A stretch of 10,609 nt of DNA from Bacteroidota bacterium (lineage in GTDB: Bacteria > Bacteroidota > Kryptoniia > Kryptoniales > JAKASW01), in the NCBI GenBank assembly GCA_021796055.1, contig JAJYOS010000138.1:1-10609 (forward strand), written 5' to 3'. The position numbers and the translations under genes were made by a program. Below, piece after piece: positions 5,558 to 10,609 of the stretch (its first letter is position 1; each line of letters starts with the position of its first letter). Below the pieces are notes generated by a model. It was given only the letters and a program-made list of their open reading frames with translations, was not told the origin of the DNA and did not search any database.

Positions 5558-8500
5558 ATGAAGATTGTTCCATTATTAATGATCGCGGCAGTATTCGCCT
5601 TCTCGAACTCTCTGTTTGCGGGTACGACCGGAAAGATTTCGGGCAAGGTGACGGACGCTGAAAACGGCCAGCCGCTTCCTGGTGTCACCGTAATGATCGA
5701 GGGAACGTCGATCGGGGCGGCCACTGGTGTTGACGGCACATACGCGATCCTGAATGTTCCACCGGGCAGGTACAATGTCAGGTTCAGCATGGTCGGTTAT
5801 GAGCGAACCGTTATACAGGGAGTGCGGGTTGAGATAGACCTCACCTCCGCAGTCGACGCGCAGCTGAGTCCAACCTCCCTTATTACAAAGGAGGTTGTTA
5901 TTAGCGCGCAGCGACCTGTCGTGACGAGGGACGTCTCCAACAGCGTACTGAACATCCAGACGCAAAGCGTTACTGCAATGCCGGTTCAGAACGTGTCGGA
6001 TGTTCTCACCCTCCAGGCCGGAATCCAGTCAGGCGCTGCGGGTATTATTGTGCGCGGTGGCGGCAGCTCGATGGTCGGCGGTAAAGGCCCAAAATCCGGA
6101 AGCAACGACGCTCTCCAAAGCGGTGCTAACCAAACCCAATATCTGGTCGATGGCTTCAACCTCAATGATAATCGCTGGGGGAGCCCGTGGGCAGCCGTCA
6201 GCTTGTCATCCGCAAATGAGATCCAGGTTCAGACCGGCGGATTCAACGCCGAGTATGGCAATGTCCGCTCGGGTGTTGTCAATGTCGTAACAAAGGACGG
6301 CGACCGGAGTCAGTATAGTGCCACTGTGAACTTGAACTATGGCCCGCCGCAACAGAAGCATTTCGACATTTCTCCGTACGATCAGAATTCATATTTCAAC
6401 CGTCCGTATACAGATCCCGCTGTCTGCTGGACTGGAACGAATAATGGCGCATGGGATGATATCACCCAGGAAAGTTATCCGACATTTCAGGGCTGGGACG
6501 CAATCGCGCAGAAGCTTCTGCAGAGCGGAGACCCGACTCAGGCCCTCACTCCCACGGCAGCACAGCGTCTGTGGCAGTGGCAGCGGCGACGGACAGGCGA
6601 TATCAGTCAGCCCGATTACACAATTGATGCGGGCTTCGGGGGACCGGTGCCATTCGTCGGTCAGTTTCTTGGCAACCTGCGTTTCTACCTCTCTTACTTC
6701 AATGAAAGAGATATGTTCGTCCTCCCTCTCTCGAGGAGTGCATACACGAACAACCACACCGAACTCAAGCTCAACGCCGACATCTCTCCCAATATGAAAC
6801 TCGTTGTGGTAGGTCTATATGGAGAAGACAATTCTGTTTCTCCGTACGATTGGACCGTCTCCCCGGATGGCTATCTCATAAGGAGCCAATTTGGCGTTGC
6901 CGACCTTCTCAGCAGCTCCAACGGGATGAATATCCTGTACATGCCGGATTACTACAGCCCGAGTTCTATCTACCGATACATGTTCGGCGCCTCGCTGACG
7001 CACGTCTTGAGCCCCACAACATTTTATGACCTCTCCGTGCAGTTCAATGAGAATCGCTATAACACTTTCCAGGTCGGTGCGCGTGACACGTCGAAAATAT
7101 ATCAACCCGTCGTCCCCGGATATTACGTCGACGAATCTCCCTTCGGCTATTGGGGATACAGCACCGGTGCCATAGACGGCGTCATGAGCATGGGCGGTTG
7201 GATGAACTTGGGCCGCGACAAGAGCGTAAACTCAACCACGTCGCTGTCATTCAGCATCACAAGTCAACTTGACAGGTATAATCAAGTTAAAGGAGGTTTC
7301 CAATTCTATTATGATGACGATAATATAAATAGCGGTACCTACAGCCCTTCAATGTCGACCTGGACGAGGAGTCTGGTATATCATGTCTCTCCTTATCGGC
7401 TTGGAGCCTTTGCGCAGGATAAGCTGGAATTCCAGGGATTCATTGCCAACCTCGGAGTCAGGCTCGACTACGCTAATCCAAACACCGATTACTATAATAT
7501 TGATCCATACAGCATGCTTTATACTGCCGGACAAGGCAACAACATTACGCTGAAAGCCCCTGCAGAGAAAGCTAAATCACAGTATTACATAAGCCCACGG
7601 CTCGGTATCTCTCATCCGATCACGGAGAACTCAAAGCTGTATTTCAATTATGGTCATTTCGTTTCGGTGCCGTCGTCGCAATACGAATTCGCCATCCAGC
7701 GGGAGGCCAATGGGCAGGTCGATTATATGGCGAACCCTAACATGAGTTATGAGAAGACAGTCTCGTACGAACTCGGTTACGAGCAGAATATATACAATAT
7801 GTTTCTACTGCATCTCGCCGCATACTACAAGGACATATCCAACCAACCCGGCTATGTCCTCTATCAGAGCGTCAATACTTCGGTAAACTACTATACCCCC
7901 ACGAACAACAACTACTCCGACATTCGTGGTTTCGAGGCAACTCTTTCGAAAGTCACGGGAGGCTGGGTAAGGGGGTTCATCAACTACACTTACGACGTCG
8001 TTACAGCAGGCTATTTCGGCTGGCTGCAGTATTACCAGGACATAAACAAGCAGCGACAGTACCTGATGCTTAACCAGCCTCAGGTCAGGCCCGTTCCCCA
8101 ACCTTATGCGAAAGCCAACATCGAGATCGTTACACCCGATGAGTTCGGTCCTACTTTTGGCGGGACAAAACCACTCGGAGGTTGGAGCCTCAGTTTCCTT
8201 GGCAGCTGGACATCCGGGGCACACGCCACGTATAACCCAACCAACATTCCCGGCGTATCCAACAACGTCCAATGGGTCGATTACTTTGATGTGGATATGA
8301 GGCTCGCAAAGGACATTCGTTCACTTCTGGGCTCCGGATTGAATCTGCAGGTCTATCTTGACATCACGAACGTGTTCAATTTCAAATACCTCAGCTCTGC
8401 AGGCTTCGTAGACTCGTACGATTACCAGGATTATCTGGCATCGCTCCGCTTCCCGTTCGAAACCGGAATCCAGAAAGGAAACGACAGGATTGGCGATTAC

Positions 8501-8677
8501 CGCCCTCTCGGAGTCGCGTATGATCCCCTCCAGCTGAACCCGAACAATGATCCGGCAATTACGGCCGCTAACAACAGGAGAATAGAAACGAAATCGTATA
8601 TCAACATGCCGAACAATATGTCGATGGCGTTTCTTAATCCCCGCTATTACAGCATCGGCGTCAGATTCAATTTCTGA
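5558..8677 (+). CDS. TonB-dependent outer-membrane receptor with carboxypeptidase-regulatory-like N-domain
   Basis: A 1039-residue protein from ATG 5558, which has AGAGGAG (5544-5550) 7 nt upstream and opens directly into a signal peptide (MKIVPLLMIAAVFAF, cleavage near SLFA). The frame is open 26 codons further, to an ATG at 5480, but that ATG lies in the end repeat of the preceding element. Residues about 27-105 are a CarboxypepD_reg-like beta-sandwich (GKISGKVTDAENGQPLPGVT, then GVDGTYAILNVPPGRYNVRF). Residues about 118-248 are the plug (QNVSDVLTLQAGI, VRGGGSS, YLVDGFNLND, GFNAEYGNVRSGVVNVVTKD). The rest is a strand-rich, Tyr/Asn-rich barrel ending in IGVRFNF, with the terminal Phe usual for outer-membrane assembly. 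It would take up a ligand with TonB/ExbBD energy. The SusC-type VVVGYG signature is absent and no SusD-like partner is visible, so the substrate is unknown. The next gene starts 35 nt downstream, suggesting an operon. Confidence 0.93.
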   Translation: MKIVPLLMIAAVFAFSNSLFAGTTGKISGKVTDAENGQPLPGVTVMIEGTSIGAATGVDGTYAILNVPPGRYNVRFSMVGYERTVIQGVRVEIDLTSAVDAQLSPTSLITKEVVISAQRPVVTRDVSNSVLNIQTQSVTAMPVQNVSDVLTLQAGIQSGAAGIIVRGGGSSMVGGKGPKSGSNDALQSGANQTQYLVDGFNLNDNRWGSPWAAVSLSSANEIQVQTGGFNAEYGNVRSGVVNVVTKDGDRSQYSATVNLNYGPPQQKHFDISPYDQNSYFNRPYTDPAVCWTGTNNGAWDDITQESYPTFQGWDAIAQKLLQSGDPTQALTPTAAQRLWQWQRRRTGDISQPDYTIDAGFGGPVPFVGQFLGNLRFYLSYFNERDMFVLPLSRSAYTNNHTELKLNADISPNMKLVVVGLYGEDNSVSPYDWTVSPDGYLIRSQFGVADLLSSSNGMNILYMPDYYSPSSIYRYMFGASLTHVLSPTTFYDLSVQFNENRYNTFQVGARDTSKIYQPVVPGYYVDESPFGYWGYSTGAIDGVMSMGGWMNLGRDKSVNSTTSLSFSITSQLDRYNQVKGGFQFYYDDDNINSGTYSPSMSTWTRSLVYHVSPYRLGAFAQDKLEFQGFIANLGVRLDYANPNTDYYNIDPYSMLYTAGQGNNITLKAPAEKAKSQYYISPRLGISHPITENSKLYFNYGHFVSVPSSQYEFAIQREANGQVDYMANPNMSYEKTVSYELGYEQNIYNMFLLHLAAYYKDISNQPGYVLYQSVNTSVNYYTPTNNNYSDIRGFEATLSKVTGGWVRGFINYTYDVVTAGYFGWLQYYQDINKQRQYLMLNQPQVRPVPQPYAKANIEIVTPDEFGPTFGGTKPLGGWSLSFLGSWTSGAHATYNPTNIPGVSNNVQWVDYFDVDMRLAKDIRSLLGSGLNLQVYLDITNVFNFKYLSSAGFVDSYDYQDYLASLRFPFETGIQKGNDRIGDYRPLGVAYDPLQLNPNNDPAITAANNRRIETKSYINMPNNMSMAFLNPRYYSIGVRFNF

Positions 8678-8712
8678 GTTCAATCTTTGCGATGACAAAA
8701 GGGAGAAATAAG

Positions 8713-10609
8713 ATGTTTCGTTTGCAAAAATACCTGCTCGCTCTTGCTGCCGCGGTTTTGTCTTTTTCGGCCGTGCAACCAGTGATGGCGCAACTTACCG
8801 GAACGGAAACGCGATACATCCGTGTCGGCTCACTTCAAAGCAAGTTCACCTCTATCGGGTCGGAGAGAGCATGGAACAATGTTTACTACGAAGGCCTGAC
8901 CTGGCCCTCTGACTATCTGCTGCAGGATAACGCGGTCATAGAGCGAACGTGGATAGGCTGCCAGAACTTCACGGACGCTTCCGGGAATCAGTGGGCCAAC
9001 TACTGTGTCCCCATTAATTCAGGCTACGCGCTGACCAATGTCTTCCCGACCGAGTTGAAGGAGACAGCTAAATTTGCCAACCCAACTGTCTATGTGGATG
9101 GCATTGACGTAAGTGCTCCTTATACGGGAGACGTCGACGCCGTGGACCCAAACCAGGTGGCCGACCGCGTTGTCACAAACGTCGTCAACACGACTATGGG
9201 CATTACGATGACAAGAAAGGTGCTCGCGTTCAGTCAGCAGTACCACGATAACTACTTCATACTTGAGTACACATTCAAGAACACCGGTTATGTGAACGGC
9301 ACTAATCAGAAAGTACTGAACGCTCCGGTCAGGGGATTCAGGTTCGGTTTCATGAACCGCTACAGCGTCTGCCGCGAAGGGGCGGACAAGATGGGCTACG
9401 ACCAGGAATATGGAAAGCATAGCTGGACCTCGCGGCGTGGAGAGAATTATGCTCAGCACGCCGGTGAAGTTTCAAGCCTGACTGAAGCGAGTGGAATTCC
9501 CCAATGGCTTCGCGCCGGTTTCGAGTGGACCGGACAGAGGGCCGAGAACCCGTACGACAATATCGGTTCGCCTGACGGCGGATTCACAGGCACAGGAACA
9601 GGAAGACTATGCTCGCCACAATTCTGCGGGATAGTTACACTTCATGTTGACAAGTCCACTGCGGACAGGACTGACGACGTCAACCAGCCGGCCGTTCTCG
9701 GCTGGCATGCTGGAGACACGTATCCGGGCCTCGGGACACTGACACCATCTACCGCTCCCCAGCAGGCAGACTGTTATGCGATGCTGAGTGGAATCCCGTA
9801 CAAAGGACTGGGTAGTCCATCGGAGCGATTCTATGAGAAGCATTACAATCCGCCGGCGCTGGTTGACCCGTGGAAAGTACACAACGACGGCGGCGGCACG
9901 GGCCTATGGATGGCATACGGGCCTTGGGACATAAACCCCGGGGACAGCGTGGTCATAGTAATCGCGGAAGGTGTTAACGGTCTAAGCCGGGATGCATGCT
10001 GGCAAATCGGCAGAAGATGGTGGGCTGCATTCAAGAATCCAAGTGACAAGGGGCCATTCACATTGCCGGATGGAGCCACCACAACGGACTTCAATGTCTA
10101 CAAAGACACATGGGTTCTGACCGGCGCTGACTCAATCATGGAAACTTTCAGCCGAGCCGTTAGGGACTATGAACTCGGGTATAATATTCCTCAACCCCCG
10201 CAGCCGCCGCCGATGTTCAGCGTGGCTTCAGGCGGCGACCGCATTTCGCTCACCTGGGATCCGAGTCCGTCGGAGGGGACTCCCGGATTTGCGGGATACA
10301 AGCTCTTCCGTGCGGTGGGCACCCCCGATACAACTTTCGATCTGATAGCGACGGTTCCTCCGGGAACTAAGGAATACAACGACGTAACTGCACGGAGAGG
10401 ATTTTCATACTACTACTACATTTGCTCTTTCAACGACGGCAGCAATAACACCTCCGGCGTGGCAAACCCGACCGGTCCCCTGCTAAGCAGCAGGTTCTAT
10501 ACAAAGACCAATATAGCCGCTTACTTGAGGAGACCCGCGGGGCCGCTCCCTCCGAGCGCTACCGCCGAACTCCCCCTGGGGGTAATTGACACTGCAAATG
10601 TAGTAGTAG
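8713..10609 (+). CDS. Secreted protein with fibronectin type III domain, unrecognised family, 3' end outside the window
   Basis: The frame is open from ATG 8713 to the right edge: 632 residues and no stop. GGGAG (8701-8705) lies 7 nt upstream. The signal peptide is MFRLQKYLLALAAAVLSFSA, ending PVMA, with Gln27 as predicted mature start. Residues about 27-490 are a large extracellular-looking region, rich in Trp, Tyr, Asn and Gly, in a family I do not recognise; motifs include ERAWNNVYYEGLTWPSDY, RGFRFGFMNRYSV and LWMAYGPWDINPGD. A proline-rich linker (PQPPQPPP, near 494-501) leads to a fibronectin-III fold at about 502-585 (ISLTWDPSPSEGTPGFAGYKLFR, here split: ISLTWDPSP and GFAGYKLFR; then SYYYYICSFNDG). 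More domains, perhaps a T9SS sorting domain, may follow beyond the edge but are not visible. The 35-nt spacing suggests co-transcription with the TonB-dependent receptor, so it may act with it at the surface. Function unknown. Confidence 0.85.
   Translation, partial: MFRLQKYLLALAAAVLSFSAVQPVMAQLTGTETRYIRVGSLQSKFTSIGSERAWNNVYYEGLTWPSDYLLQDNAVIERTWIGCQNFTDASGNQWANYCVPINSGYALTNVFPTELKETAKFANPTVYVDGIDVSAPYTGDVDAVDPNQVADRVVTNVVNTTMGITMTRKVLAFSQQYHDNYFILEYTFKNTGYVNGTNQKVLNAPVRGFRFGFMNRYSVCREGADKMGYDQEYGKHSWTSRRGENYAQHAGEVSSLTEASGIPQWLRAGFEWTGQRAENPYDNIGSPDGGFTGTGTGRLCSPQFCGIVTLHVDKSTADRTDDVNQPAVLGWHAGDTYPGLGTLTPSTAPQQADCYAMLSGIPYKGLGSPSERFYEKHYNPPALVDPWKVHNDGGGTGLWMAYGPWDINPGDSVVIVIAEGVNGLSRDACWQIGRRWWAAFKNPSDKGPFTLPDGATTTDFNVYKDTWVLTGADSIMETFSRAVRDYELGYNIPQPPQPPPMFSVASGGDRISLTWDPSPSEGTPGFAGYKLFRAVGTPDTTFDLIATVPPGTKEYNDVTARRGFSYYYYICSFNDGSNNTSGVANPTGPLLSSRFYTKTNIAAYLRRPAGPLPPSATAELPLGVIDTANVVV

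Noticed and set aside
7805..8272. Minus-strand open frame of about 155 codons opposite the receptor
   Set aside because: It mirrors the receptor barrel coding sequence and shows no recognisable motif or SD-supported start.
5558..8677. Assignment of the receptor as SusC
   Set aside because: It has the N-terminal regulatory-like domain but not the VVVGYG signature, and no SusD-like lipoprotein is adjacent.

Overview
The window suggests a Gram-negative member of the Bacteroidota/Chlorobiota side of the FCB group, most like Ignavibacteria or a relative such as Kryptonia. Supporting signs are a type IX secretion (T9SS) C-terminal sorting domain of the LLQNYPNPFNPST type, two PorV/PorQ-family outer-membrane proteins, a TonB-dependent receptor with an N-terminal carboxypeptidase-regulatory-like domain, and signal peptides cleaved just before Gln. 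Strong Shine-Dalgarno (SD) sequences precede most genes. That argues against Bacteroidia/Flavobacteriia, where SD use is weak, and fits Ignavibacteria-like lineages. The lineage is inferred from these traits only.

All confident genes are on the + strand. From left to right they are: (1) the C-terminal two thirds of a PorV/PorQ-family protein (1-665, cut by the window edge); (2) a lipoprotein with a TIG/IPT domain and a six-bladed propeller (674-1960); (3) a 182-nt gap with a 10-bp dyad and a possible 30-codon leader ORF whose stop overlaps the next SD; (4) a secreted beta-propeller protein with a T9SS sorting domain (2143-3492); (5) a 300-nt gene-free gap full of hairpins (3493-3792); (6) a second PorV/PorQ paralog (3793-4863); (7) a 449-bp element with inverted ends carrying a GxxExxY-family PD-(D/E)XK nuclease-like gene, followed directly by a 131-bp internally deleted copy (4903-5481); (8) a 1039-residue TonB-dependent receptor (5558-8677); (9) a large secreted fibronectin-III protein of unrecognised family that runs off the right edge (8713-10609).

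Apart from the GxxExxY element, everything encodes cell-envelope proteins: two outer-membrane barrels of the T9SS-shuttle family, a surface lipoprotein, a T9SS cargo, a receptor and a secreted multidomain protein. This looks like an envelope/secretion locus with a duplicated PorV-type gene. The substrate of the receptor cannot be read from the sequence.

The most unusual structure is the GxxExxY element pair between the second PorV paralog and the receptor. The intact copy has about 35-bp imperfect terminal inverted repeats built from 9-nt units. The adjacent copy keeps both ends but lacks exactly 105 codons of the ORF. This is the autonomous/non-autonomous pattern of a mobile element and its MITE-like derivative. 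The hairpin-rich gap at 3493-3792 and the leader ORF at 2039-2131 are the next most interesting.
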